Notes under the pieces: generated by a model
What the model saw: the letters and a program-made list of their open reading frames with translations, nothing else
The model's database searches: none
Told to the model about the DNA's origin: nothing
Made by a program: the position numbers and the translations under genes
Source of the DNA: Candidatus Babeliales bacterium
Lineage (GTDB): Bacteria > Babelota > Babeliae > Babelales > UASB340
Assembly: GCA_023133515.1 (NCBI GenBank)
Contig: JAGLWI010000002.1
Coordinates: 92,806-156,805 of the forward strand
DNA: 64,000 nt
Direction: 5' to 3'
Part shown: positions 27,502 through 36,658 of the stretch, piece by piece
How the letters are laid out: every line of letters begins with the position of its first letter
Numbering within the stretch: position 1 is the stretch's first letter

Positions 27502-27527
27502 TATTCCTTTATTTAAGGGCTCTATTA

Positions 27528-28304
27528 ATGCAAAATTTTAAAATAATTGTTGCTTATGATGGTACAGATTTTTCCGGATGGCAAATTCAACCTAATACGG
27601 TTACAGTCTCTTCAACTCTTCAAAAAACCTTCAAAAAAGTATTTGCTAAGCCAATTATATCATTAATAGGGGCATCTCGAACAGATTCTGGTGTCCATGC
27701 TCTTCATCAAGTAGCAAGATTTAAAGCAAAACTTAACATTCCACTAGAAAAAATCCTTAAAGCCTGGAATGCTCAGCTTCCAAAAAATATTTTGATAAGA
27801 TCACTTCAAAAAGTTAATATTGATTTTCATCCTTGTGCTAATGTTCATCAAAAAACATATTACTATCATCTTTTTTTAAAAAAACCACTACCGTTTATCG
27901 CACGTTACGGATGGTTTTATGATATGATCAAACTTGTTAATTGGCAAAAATTTGAAAAATCATTGCAATTATATATTGGAAAACATGATTTTGCATCATT
28001 CTGTAAAATTGATCCAGGAGAAAAAAAAGATACAGTTAGAATTATTAACAGCATTAAAATCAGAAAAATAAAAAGATTTGAAACTTTTCAAGTTATTATT
28101 AAAGGAAAATCTTTTTTGAGATTTCAAATAAGACGAATGATTGGATATGCTCTAGATGTTGCTAGAAGAAAAGATTTAAAAATTGACTATTTAAAAGAGA
28201 TATTAGATAATCCTAATCCTAAACAAAAACTTTTAAAAGCAGAAGGGTGTGGATTAGTATTACGAAAGATTATTTATAAAAATGAATTCAATTTTAAAAA
28301 ATGA
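27528..28304 (+). CDS. truA: tRNA pseudouridine(38-40) synthase TruA
   Basis: 258 residues. TruA makes pseudouridine at positions 38-40 of the tRNA anticodon arm. VAYDGTDFSGWQIQP and GASRTDSGVHALHQVARF contain the catalytic Asp (in RTDSGVHA); HPCANVHQKTYYYHLF, YIGKHDFASFCK and FLRFQIRRMIGYALDVARRK are all family blocks. Length is normal. The last 23 bases overlap the start of cdsA, and the stop is TGA, which confirms TGA as a stop codon here. Confidence 0.95.
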   Translation: MQNFKIIVAYDGTDFSGWQIQPNTVTVSSTLQKTFKKVFAKPIISLIGASRTDSGVHALHQVARFKAKLNIPLEKILKAWNAQLPKNILIRSLQKVNIDFHPCANVHQKTYYYHLFLKKPLPFIARYGWFYDMIKLVNWQKFEKSLQLYIGKHDFASFCKIDPGEKKDTVRIINSIKIRKIKRFETFQVIIKGKSFLRFQIRRMIGYALDVARRKDLKIDYLKEILDNPNPKQKLLKAEGCGLVLRKIIYKNEFNFKK

Positions 28305-28974
28305 GCTTTTTAACCGAAGTATTTCAGGTATTATATTAGGTTTTTGTTTTTTTGGTGCCTATCTGCATTCTGCAATTTTATTCTCTTTCATTTTATTTGC
28401 TATTTTGTTAATAATTCTTTTTTTCGAATGGCCAAAACTTATAACAACAAAAGGTTTCAAATTTTGGTTTATATCTTTTTTTTATCCATCTTTACCCATA
28501 TTAACTTTAATTTTTTTAAACTTATATTACCGTTCGGTAGATATTCTGTTTCCATTGTATCCTTTTATTGTCTCATGGACCGGAGATACTGGTGCTTTTA
28601 TAATTGGAAAACTTACTGGAAAACATAAAATTTGTCCTGAAATAAGTCCTGGAAAATCTTGGGAAGGATTAATTGGTGGATTTTTTGGAATTTTTATTTT
28701 TAATATTATATTTTTACCAGGAATAAAAATCTTTCCATTTATTATCTATCTTCAAGGAATTTTACCAATTCTTCTTCTATCTTTTTTATTAACAATAGTT
28801 GGCTTTCTTGGAGACATTTTTGTATCATTTTTAAAAAGAAAAAAAGATTTAAAAGATACCGCTGACTTGCTACCTGGCCATGGGGGACTTTTAGATCGTT
28901 TTGATTCTGTTTTATTTAATTCGATTCTAATTCTTTTAATAATTATTGCATCTTTGATAAGTCAAAAAATTTAA
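28282..28974 (+). CDS. cdsA: Phosphatidate cytidylyltransferase
   Basis: 230 residues, multi-pass membrane protein that makes CDP-diacylglycerol for phospholipid synthesis. The C-terminal half has SWTGDTGAFIIGKLTGKHKICPEISPGKSWEG and the CdsA signature in VGFLGDIFVSFLKRKKDLKDTADLLPGHGGLLDRFDS with all the conserved acidic residues. It is shorter than typical CdsA (about 260-280) because the N-terminal helices are reduced. ATG 28282 lies within the end of truA, so the two are coupled. Confidence 0.93.
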   Translation: MNSILKNELFNRSISGIILGFCFFGAYLHSAILFSFILFAILLIILFFEWPKLITTKGFKFWFISFFYPSLPILTLIFLNLYYRSVDILFPLYPFIVSWTGDTGAFIIGKLTGKHKICPEISPGKSWEGLIGGFFGIFIFNIIFLPGIKIFPFIIYLQGILPILLLSFLLTIVGFLGDIFVSFLKRKKDLKDTADLLPGHGGLLDRFDSVLFNSILILLIIIASLISQKI

Positions 28975-29585
28975 AAAATATCTAACTTTTTTAATTTATC
29001 AAAAACATAATTATGATCTTTACAAACAATGCCATCTATACCAAATTTTTTTGCTCCTTCAATATTAATTTTCATGTCATCAATAAAAAAAGATTCCTTT
29101 GGTTTTAATGCATAATTATCAAGAAGCGTTTTATATATTTTTGGCTCTGGTTTCATAGATTTTACCTGATAAGAAAAAACTGCACCATCAAAATCTTTTA
29201 AAAAATGATATTGAGATTTAACACTCTCAAAAATCTCCTTCTGAAAATTAGAAAGGATATATGTATTATATTTTTCTTTTTTAATTTTATTAAAAATTTT
29301 AAGACCCATTTGAAGTGGATAAAGATACATATGAACATTGTTAAAAAAATATAAAAGATGATCCTTATTATATTTTTCTGGCAAAAGATTTGTGGCCTGA
29401 TTTCTTGAAATAATTCCACGTTCTAAATCTCTTACAATATCAGAGTAATAAAATTCTTCCCAATGTTGAATTGGCATTGTTTTTTTGTTTTTAAAAATTT
29501 CATATACAATTTCTCTAAAATTCCAATTGACTAAAACTCCACCCATATCAAAAATTATATTTTTATATTTTTTATTTTTATTCAT
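28971..29585 (-). CDS. HAD-superfamily hydrolase (subfamily IA)
   Basis: 204 residues from ATG 29585, chosen because longer in-frame starts would lie within the upstream gene and the fold begins here. Motif I is IIFDMGGVLVNW, motif II YILSNF, motif III includes KSMKPEPKIYKTLL and motif IV FIDDMKINIEGAKKFGI. GVLVNW and the helical cap between 40 and 110 resemble the YihX/haloacid dehalogenase-like group of small-molecule phosphatases, often acting on sugar phosphates. Convergent with cdsA, overlapping it by four bases; starts seven bases after the Memo-AMMECR1 gene. Confidence 0.85.
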   Translation of the reverse strand: MNKNKKYKNIIFDMGGVLVNWNFREIVYEIFKNKKTMPIQHWEEFYYSDIVRDLERGIISRNQATNLLPEKYNKDHLLYFFNNVHMYLYPLQMGLKIFNKIKKEKYNTYILSNFQKEIFESVKSQYHFLKDFDGAVFSYQVKSMKPEPKIYKTLLDNYALKPKESFFIDDMKINIEGAKKFGIDGIVCKDHNYVFDKLKKLDIF

Positions 29586-29592
29586 AGAAAAA

Positions 29593-31242
29593 TCACTCTT
29601 CTTGTATTTGATACGTTTCAAAAATTTCAAAAACACAATCTTTTTTCCAATCTTCTCGTCCAAATCCTGCTTTAAGACTAAGTTGCTGCAAAGTCATTTC
29701 AACATTCCAACCCAAAGATGTTGGAATATTGGGTAAAAATACAGATGATATCCAATCTTTGTTATCATTTTGTTTATTTAATATAATCCCATGTTTTCCC
29801 AACTTTATATCTCCATAACTTTTTACAGTTTTCGGAGGTGTAAGTACTGAAATATCAATTTTAACATCATTAAGCTCTTCCTTTTTAAAAGGACTAAACC
29901 TTTTGTCATTGAATGCAGCCATATCACTCATATTTTGAACTGTTTTATAAAGTGGATCTTGTGAATATATTCTTCCCATACAACCTTGTAAACAACCATT
30001 CTTTGTATGCAAAGTTACAAAAGAACCACCGCTTTGACGTATCCCTTCTCCCAAAATAGGCCATAAAAGAAATTGCGGAATTTTTTCGTTTTCAAGTCTA
30101 AAATAGTTTGATATTGTTCTGCGTGACAATGTTAACAATGATTTTTTTTCATATTCTGTAAGCCTATCTTCCTTTTTCAAATCTTCTATTTTTTGAGATG
30201 TAAAAATTAACCCTAAATAGCTAACACTGTTTGAAATCTGATCATCATCAACATTTTCTAACAAAAGATTGATGTCAATATCAATTTTATCTTTATTATG
30301 CGCCTTTTGAAGCTGAGAAGTAGTATAATAACTTGCCACACGTGTATTTACATTTCCAAAAACATCTTCTTCCAAAAGTTTTAATAGAATTTTTATTGGG
30401 ATTTGCCCACATATAGTAGATCTTTGATTTTTTGTATATTCATCAAAAATTTTGAACGACTTTAAAATTATTGCCTGCAAGAAAACAGAATCCATAAAAC
30501 GTACATTATCTAAAATATTTTTTTTGAAAATTTCATAATTATAAATTTTACCATGATGTGTAAAATCTGAACTTATAACAACTAACGTTTTATCATCAAT
30601 GATATCTTTTAAAGAATCAACTATAGTAGAATAATCCTCGGTTTGAAGAGATCCACATATCAACGGAATAATAGAAAAAGATTCAATTGTTTTCTGCAAA
30701 AAAGGAAGTTGGACTTCTATCGCATGTTCATAACAATGCGTTTCTAAAATATTTTTAAAAATATTTCTTTTTTTTAAAATTTCTATTGATTCATTGTCAA
30801 CTTTTATATTTCCCAAAACTGTTTGATAAATATCATAATCAGGTAAACATATTCCACTGAATGATTTTACATGAGAAGGACATAGAATTATGACACGTTT
30901 AATTTTTTTATTTTTCTCAAATTTTTCTTTATTTTTAAACAAAGTTTGATATGCACTAGCTGCACAAAATCCAGAAAAATAAATTCCCGCATGAGGAACA
31001 ATTAACGCCTTAATACTGCCTGGATCCACAACAACATCAAAATCTTTTTTTGCAATGTCAAAATATATCTTCAAAATACCATCAAGAATATTTTTATCCT
31101 GATAATACCAACCTGTTGAAAGATGCGCCTTGTGAATTATAAGTTTATGATTTTTTATATCTAATTCTTTTGCTTTGAAAAATATTGGAATCAAAAAAAT
31201 AAAAACTAGAAAAAATATAAATTTAACTTTCTTTTTAATCAT
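29593..31242 (-). CDS. Memo-AMMECR1 fusion (AmmeMemoRadiSam proteins B and A) with N-terminal membrane signal
   Basis: 549 residues. A hydrophobic signal or anchor spans about residues 5-23. Residues 35-330 are a Memo-like domain (LIVPHAGIYFSGFCAASAY, ILCPSHVKSFSGICLPD, EHAIEVQLPFLQ, VVISSDFTHHG), related to class III extradiol dioxygenases with His metal ligands. Residues 350-545 are an AMMECR1 domain (GSFVTLHTKNGCLQGCMGRIYSQDPLYKTVQNMSDMAAFNDKRF is its core region). Fusions or clusters of these with a radical SAM protein form the AmmeMemoRadiSam system, whose reaction is not known. No radical SAM gene lies in this window. Confidence 0.88.
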   Translation of the reverse strand: MIKKKVKFIFFLVFIFLIPIFFKAKELDIKNHKLIIHKAHLSTGWYYQDKNILDGILKIYFDIAKKDFDVVVDPGSIKALIVPHAGIYFSGFCAASAYQTLFKNKEKFEKNKKIKRVIILCPSHVKSFSGICLPDYDIYQTVLGNIKVDNESIEILKKRNIFKNILETHCYEHAIEVQLPFLQKTIESFSIIPLICGSLQTEDYSTIVDSLKDIIDDKTLVVISSDFTHHGKIYNYEIFKKNILDNVRFMDSVFLQAIILKSFKIFDEYTKNQRSTICGQIPIKILLKLLEEDVFGNVNTRVASYYTTSQLQKAHNKDKIDIDINLLLENVDDDQISNSVSYLGLIFTSQKIEDLKKEDRLTEYEKKSLLTLSRRTISNYFRLENEKIPQFLLWPILGEGIRQSGGSFVTLHTKNGCLQGCMGRIYSQDPLYKTVQNMSDMAAFNDKRFSPFKKEELNDVKIDISVLTPPKTVKSYGDIKLGKHGIILNKQNDNKDWISSVFLPNIPTSLGWNVEMTLQQLSLKAGFGREDWKKDCVFEIFETYQIQEE

Positions 31243-31413
31243 TATTTCTCCTTCTTAAATCACAATAAACTAAAAATTAAAAAAAACTTTATCTAAAACA
31301 GGATACTATATTAATTATTTTTTTGAAACATTGACTATTTGAATATGAATTACTTATTCTATAAATAGAAATATTTAAAAATAAAAAATATTACATTGGT
31401 TTTGGGGGAAGTT

Positions 31414-33489
31414 ATGAAAATAAAAAATCTTAATTTTTCAATATATTTAATATTACTACATCTAATGTTAAATACATCGCTTTCTGGAAAAATAATAAAA
31501 CTTGGAATTTTTGATACGTGTCATAATGAAAAATATAGATATCAACATTTTATTGATATAGCCCAATCAACAAATTTTAATGTTGAATACAAATCGATAG
31601 GCCAAGTTCTTGATTTTGACTTTAAAAAATCTGATCTTAAAAAATATGATGGAATATTATTTATCTTTGATACAGAATTTTTAATTAGTGGAATAAAAAA
31701 TAATTCTGTTGTTGTAAATAAAATATTAAAAATTTTAAATATATTTTCATCCATTCCAAGAAAACTTATTTATCTAGCATTTGATACATTCTTAGCTCCA
31801 AGAATATTAAAACAAAACATAAATATTATCTTAAATAAAATTTTTTATAATAGCAGTCTTCATAAAATTTCAAACCCAATTTCAAATTCACTAAACAGTT
31901 TCTTTAAAATCCCAATGGAAGCAAGGAGCAGAGCATATCATACAACACTTTCAAATCCCTCATTCAAAGTTCATCAAATAAAACCATTAAAATCATTTAA
32001 CGCAATAACTCTTCCAATAAAAAAAGAAGATATATCTCCAACAATAAAATATACTTTGCCATACGGTCTTTACATTTATAACAAAGAAAAACAAAATCAT
32101 ATTTTTATAACTAGTAAAACAATTCTATCAGGCTTTGGAGTAACAGAAAATTTTCGTTTCTGTCCAATGGATTTTGATCTAAGAAAACAAATATATAATT
32201 CAATACAACAAATGATGTGGGAACTTAATAAAATTATTACATCAAAAGAAATTGCTTGGAAATTAGAAGAACAATTCAAAAAACCTATAAAAAATGATAT
32301 CAGGAAAATTAAATTTACAAAAAAAATAAGCCTTCCTAAAAGTTTAGAGGAAATTGGACATATAACAAAAGAAAAAAAAGATAAACTTACAAAGGTTTCA
32401 TGGATGCAAATTAACTTTTTTGAACATCCAGAAAAAAATGTAGAAAAAATAAACCGTTTGATTAAAAGTATTTTAAAATCCGGAAGCAATAACTATCTAT
32501 GGATCTCTTCTAAGATTAATATGATATTTTCTGATATTGCAATCTACGGCAGTCAAAATGACAAAAATAATTTGGTTAAATCTTTTAAAAATTTCACCAA
32601 AAAATTATCAAAAAAAGCAAAAGAATTAAAAATTGAACCTCCAAAAATTTTGATTGGATTTGAAATAGCAAATAACATTCGTAAAGCAAATAAAAAAATC
32701 ACTCAACCAATGATTTTATCAAAATATACTATTTGTGACTTATACGGAAATATATTTCCATATTGCACTAATCTTATAAATGAAAATTTTTGGGAACAAG
32801 AAATAAAACAACCATTATCTAAATTTTTAGATAAATTAGAAAAATCGCAAATAAATAACGATGTAAAAATTGCTGGAATAGCCTTAGATTTTGAACCATA
32901 TTTTGGACAATTCCCCTCACACTTTTTTGGAACAGTTGGGTTTAATCATCAAAATCTTATAACGTTTGATAAAACCATCAAATGGAAAATTCTTCCACAA
33001 AAAACTCAAAATAATATCATAAAACTTATGAAAGAAAAAAATGTAGAAAAATATTTTAATTTTATTGAAGATAAAGCAAACTCTATTGGAAATAATCTAA
33101 AAAATTTCGTTAATAAAAAAATACCAGGTGGTATTATAGGATGCTACATACCACAATTTTTAATAGAACCATTTTATAAAGGCTTCTATAAAGGTTTAGG
33201 CGATAAAGAAAAACCGTTTCTTCTTATGACATTTAATGTAGAACCACATAAAAAGTGGTTAGAAAAAAATAAAATTTATGCAAAACATCTTACAGCTCTA
33301 ATGCTAGGAAAATTAAATGATAAAGAATTCGAATTCTGGCTTAATTATTTTGATAAACATCAACTAAATTTCTGGCTTAATCGTTTTTCAAAATTTATGG
33401 ATATTAAAACAAAAGGCACAGACAATGAACAGCCTTACATATCCGAAAAAAAAAGACCCAATTTTTTTAATCTTCTTAAAAAGATGTAG
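31414..33489 (+). CDS. Large exported protein of unknown function, possible glycosidase-like C-terminal half
   Basis: 691 residues from ATG 31414, which follows TTTGGGGGAAG; a longer frame opening at 31396 lies upstream of that site. Residues 1-25 form a signal peptide ending near LSG. The N-terminal third (IKLGIFDTCHNEKYRY, KKYDGILFIFDTEFLI, ITLPIKKEDISPTIKYTLPYGLYIYNK) looks like an alpha/beta domain. The C-terminal half contains IYGSQNDKNN, PKILIGFEIANNI, IAGIALDFEPYFGQFPS and IIGCYIPQF, regularly spaced strand ends with acidic residues, as in TIM-barrel glycosidases. That resemblance is only suggestive. It stands alone in the plus direction. Confidence 0.7.
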   Translation: MKIKNLNFSIYLILLHLMLNTSLSGKIIKLGIFDTCHNEKYRYQHFIDIAQSTNFNVEYKSIGQVLDFDFKKSDLKKYDGILFIFDTEFLISGIKNNSVVVNKILKILNIFSSIPRKLIYLAFDTFLAPRILKQNINIILNKIFYNSSLHKISNPISNSLNSFFKIPMEARSRAYHTTLSNPSFKVHQIKPLKSFNAITLPIKKEDISPTIKYTLPYGLYIYNKEKQNHIFITSKTILSGFGVTENFRFCPMDFDLRKQIYNSIQQMMWELNKIITSKEIAWKLEEQFKKPIKNDIRKIKFTKKISLPKSLEEIGHITKEKKDKLTKVSWMQINFFEHPEKNVEKINRLIKSILKSGSNNYLWISSKINMIFSDIAIYGSQNDKNNLVKSFKNFTKKLSKKAKELKIEPPKILIGFEIANNIRKANKKITQPMILSKYTICDLYGNIFPYCTNLINENFWEQEIKQPLSKFLDKLEKSQINNDVKIAGIALDFEPYFGQFPSHFFGTVGFNHQNLITFDKTIKWKILPQKTQNNIIKLMKEKNVEKYFNFIEDKANSIGNNLKNFVNKKIPGGIIGCYIPQFLIEPFYKGFYKGLGDKEKPFLLMTFNVEPHKKWLEKNKIYAKHLTALMLGKLNDKEFEFWLNYFDKHQLNFWLNRFSKFMDIKTKGTDNEQPYISEKKRPNFFNLLKKM

Positions 33490-33578
33490 CTTCATGTAGA
33501 CAAAGTTTCTATGATTGATAAATTATATTTTATAATCAAATTTTAACAATTTAACACAAATCAAAAAGGAGCTTAATA

Positions 33579-33899
33579 ATGACCGTCATAATAAACTCTG
33601 AAAATTTCGAAAAAGAAATAAAAGAATCAACTCTTCCTATTGTAATTGATATTTTTGCAACATGGTGTGGACCTTGCCAACAAGTTGGACCTATATTTGA
33701 AGAACTCGCAAAAGAATTATCAAACAAATATAAATTTGCAAAATTAAATATTGATGAAGAAAGAGATTTAGCAATACAATATAGTGTCTCATCTGTACCA
33801 ACTTTTATTTTTATAAAAAAAGGTAAAGTTGTAGGTAGAGAACAAGGATATATGGACAAAGAAACATTGAAAAGCAAAATTGAAAGCTATTTTGGATAA
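33579..33899 (+). CDS. trxA: Thioredoxin
   Basis: 106 residues with no signal peptide, so cytoplasmic. The active site is ATWCGPCQQVGP, the cis-Pro loop is SVPTFIFI and GKVVGREQGY is near the end; all thioredoxin features are present. A strong AAAGGAG ribosome-binding site precedes ATG 33579. It is the natural cytoplasmic electron donor for the DsbD-like carrier at 14201 and for thiol enzymes. Confidence 0.96.
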   Translation: MTVIINSENFEKEIKESTLPIVIDIFATWCGPCQQVGPIFEELAKELSNKYKFAKLNIDEERDLAIQYSVSSVPTFIFIKKGKVVGREQGYMDKETLKSKIESYFG

Positions 33900-33934
33900 A
33901 AAAAATTTAAAAACATAATCTTAAGTCAAAAAAA

Positions 33935-35287
33935 CTATTTCTCAATTTTTTCATCTTGAATTTCATAACCGATTTTTCGTAACTGCTCTCGAATCTCATC
34001 TGCAAGTTTCCAATCATTTTCTTTTCGTGCCTGTTCTCTTTTTTTAATTAAATTTTCAATTTCAGGAGTAACTTTTGGTAGATCTTTTTCTACAGGTTTA
34101 AATATTAATCCCAAAATATTTCTCAAAAAAATCTTAACCAAATTTCTAATATTTTTATTCCCTTTAATCTCATCAATATTTTCGAATAAAATTCCTAAAA
34201 CTTTTGGAGTATTCATATCATCACATAAAGCATTAAACATGCTCTTTATAAGCGTACAATCCATAACCTCATCTAATGTTAGATTTTTCTTTTCATTAGA
34301 TTCGTCATCCAAAAAAATATTTGCTAATCTTTTATATGCAGCTTTAGAAGACATTATAACATCCAAGCTAAATTCAATAGGCATCCTATAATGATGCTGA
34401 AGAAAAAAGAAACGAAGAATCATTGGATCTATCTCTTTAAAAATAACTCTTAAAGTAAAAAAGTTACCCAATGATTTTGACATTTTCTCCTTGTTAACAT
34501 TTATAAATTCATTATGGATCCAATACCGAACAAAAGTTTTTCCTGTAAAACTTTCTGCTTGTGCAATCTCATTTTCATTATGAGGAAAAATAAGATCCAC
34601 ACCACCACCATGAATATCAATTGTATCTCCAAGATATTCTCTTGCCATCACAGAACATTCAAGATGCCATCCAGGTCTACCATATCCCCAATCAGTTTTC
34701 CAAAACTCTTTGTTATCATTCCCTTTCCATAAAACAAAATCAGCTGGATGTTTTTTCCTTTTATCAACTACAATTCTTGCTCCAGCCATCAAATCATCCA
34801 ACTTTTTTCCAGAAAGATTCCCATACTTAGGAAATGATTGAACCTCAAAATATACGTCACTATTGATTATATAAGCATGTTTTTTCTCTATTAAGCTTTT
34901 TACAAAATTTATCATCTGAGTAATATGTTCTGTTGCCTTTGGTTCAATATCTGGTCTTAAACAATTTAATGAATCCATATCTTGATCATAATATTCTGTA
35001 TATTTTTCTGCAATTTCTTTATATTTCATCTTATCACCCAACTCTTTTTGGGCCCTTTTCAAAAGTTTATCATCAATATCTGTAATATTTCGTACATATA
35101 TGACATCATATCCTAAAAATTTTAACGTTCTATATAAAACATCAAAATTTACATAAGAACGACCATGTCCTACATGAGAATAATCATAAGGAGTAATACC
35201 ACAAACATACATTTTAACTTTGTTGTTTTGAAAAGGTTTAAATAATTCTTTTTTTCTACCAAATGTATTAGTTAACTTTAAATCCAT
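33935..35287 (-). CDS. cysS: Cysteinyl-tRNA synthetase
   Basis: 450 residues, class I synthetase. MYVCGITPYDYSHVGHGRSYVNFDVLYR contains the first zinc Cys and the HIGH-equivalent block; GWHLECSVMAREYLGDTIDIHGGGVDLIFPHNENEIAQ carries the remaining zinc ligands, and EKMSKSLGNFF is the KMSKS loop. The C-terminal DALR-like helical region is somewhat short, and the end (REQARKENDWKLADEIREQLRKIGYEIQD) is the usual CysS tail. Convergent with trxA. Confidence 0.96.
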   Translation of the reverse strand: MDLKLTNTFGRKKELFKPFQNNKVKMYVCGITPYDYSHVGHGRSYVNFDVLYRTLKFLGYDVIYVRNITDIDDKLLKRAQKELGDKMKYKEIAEKYTEYYDQDMDSLNCLRPDIEPKATEHITQMINFVKSLIEKKHAYIINSDVYFEVQSFPKYGNLSGKKLDDLMAGARIVVDKRKKHPADFVLWKGNDNKEFWKTDWGYGRPGWHLECSVMAREYLGDTIDIHGGGVDLIFPHNENEIAQAESFTGKTFVRYWIHNEFINVNKEKMSKSLGNFFTLRVIFKEIDPMILRFFFLQHHYRMPIEFSLDVIMSSKAAYKRLANIFLDDESNEKKNLTLDEVMDCTLIKSMFNALCDDMNTPKVLGILFENIDEIKGNKNIRNLVKIFLRNILGLIFKPVEKDLPKVTPEIENLIKKREQARKENDWKLADEIREQLRKIGYEIQDEKIEK

Positions 35288-35362
35288 GATATTCCCTATG
35301 TTTTAATATTATTTTCTACAAGAAATATTTTAAATTAAGAAAGATTATATATCAAGAAAGAG

Positions 35363-36658
35363 TCACATTTGTGCAATTTTCATAAAGGTTTTTTGTTTTT
35401 TATTTTCATTAACCTCCTCTTTTTTATTCATACATTCAATATAAAGCTCCTTAGCTTTTTTTAAAAGACTGCGCTTTTTCTCATCTGAATATTCTTTTGT
35501 TTCAAAATATTTTTCAAGCAATTCATCAATTTCCATATTAATCTTTAAAATCGCCCGCTTTTCTCTAACAATTGTTTTTCTTATCGGAATTATTGAAACT
35601 ACTTGAATAGCATCACAACATTCTCTTTGAATAACTTTGAGATCAACCTTATCAGATTTTCCATCTGGTATATAATATACTATTTTTACTATTGCATCTT
35701 TTAAATCGTGTTTTTTAACTTCTAGTAAAACTTGTTCTGTCTGATCTTTTCCATCTTCAAGAACAACATCTATTTGAATCATTGGTCTAGTTTTAAGTTT
35801 GATAAATTCAAAAGAACATTTTTTTTCTTTTTCAGTTTTGTCATTTATTTTTACATAACAAAAACCTTTTTCTTCCTTTCTTTCTCCAAAATCAATTCTC
35901 TCTATTGATCCAGAATAAACAATTGGAGGAGAACCATTTTTATTAAGATTTTGATGTCTATGTAAATGGCCAAGTGCAACATAATCAAACTCTTTTAAAG
36001 AAAGCTGAGATGGAAGTAAAACTGGGTCATTACCAAAAACTGCACACTTTTCTGAGCCAGAAAAAATTCCAGTGCCCACAGTCAAATGGCCTGTCAAAAT
36101 TGCAGGAATTTTTGGATCTAACTTTTTAGCAAAATTTTTAATAATATTTCCCACAGCTTCAGACAAATATTTTGTAATCTCATCAGAACTTTTAAGATGG
36201 AAACCTTGAGTCGTAATAATGTTATTTCGAGTTGGCCAAGGAATTCCTACAATTTGAATTGGCCCACTTTTCGTATCTAAATTTAAAATTTCTGGCCTAC
36301 AAAAAACATAAAATTCTTTTGGTAAAAGATAATTAAAAACCTCAATAGAGTTTATTTTTCCAAAACTTAGTGGATGATCATGATTGCCAACAACATTTAT
36401 TACAGGAATCCGTGCCTCTTTTAATTTTAAAAAAAGTTGAATTAAAATTTTTTGTTGAGTAGGTGTTGGATATGCAGTCTTGTACGCATCTCCACAAAAA
36501 AGAAAAAAATCTATTTTTTTTTCAATTGCAAGATCAATACATTGCTCGAGACTACTTTTAAAATCTAAAAGACGGGAATGAATTCCCGTCTTTGGATCAA
36601 CTTTGCCGTAATTTTCAATACCAAGATGAATATCCGAAATATGAAAAAATTTTATCAT
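35363..36658 (-). CDS. sbcD: DNA repair nuclease SbcD/Mre11 family
   Basis: 431 residues. Calcineurin-like phosphoesterase motifs are complete: FHISDIHLG, FFLFCGDAY, VVGNHDHP, AILTGHLTVG and YVALGHLHRH. The C-terminal capping region is followed by a basic tail. SbcD pairs with the SbcC/Rad50 ATPase to cut hairpins and blocked DNA ends; sbcC is not in this window. The start overlaps the glmU stop by four bases (ATGA). A perfect 11-bp hairpin lies within codons 22-31. Confidence 0.9.
   Translation of the reverse strand: MIKFFHISDIHLGIENYGKVDPKTGIHSRLLDFKSSLEQCIDLAIEKKIDFFLFCGDAYKTAYPTPTQQKILIQLFLKLKEARIPVINVVGNHDHPLSFGKINSIEVFNYLLPKEFYVFCRPEILNLDTKSGPIQIVGIPWPTRNNIITTQGFHLKSSDEITKYLSEAVGNIIKNFAKKLDPKIPAILTGHLTVGTGIFSGSEKCAVFGNDPVLLPSQLSLKEFDYVALGHLHRHQNLNKNGSPPIVYSGSIERIDFGERKEEKGFCYVKINDKTEKEKKCSFEFIKLKTRPMIQIDVVLEDGKDQTEQVLLEVKKHDLKDAIVKIVYYIPDGKSDKVDLKVIQRECCDAIQVVSIIPIRKTIVREKRAILKINMEIDELLEKYFETKEYSDEKKRSLLKKAKELYIECMNKKEEVNENKKQKTFMKIAQM
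36568..36593 (-). repeat. Perfect inverted repeat inside the sbcD coding region
   Basis: AAAGACGGGAA (36568-36578) and TTCCCGTCTTT (36583-36593) form an 11-bp perfect stem with a 4-nt loop. On the coding (minus) strand it is followed by TTTTAGATTTT, so it looks like an intrinsic terminator or attenuator placed about 65-90 bases into sbcD, right after glmU. The protein frame passes through it as PKTGIHSRLL. Confidence 0.55.
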
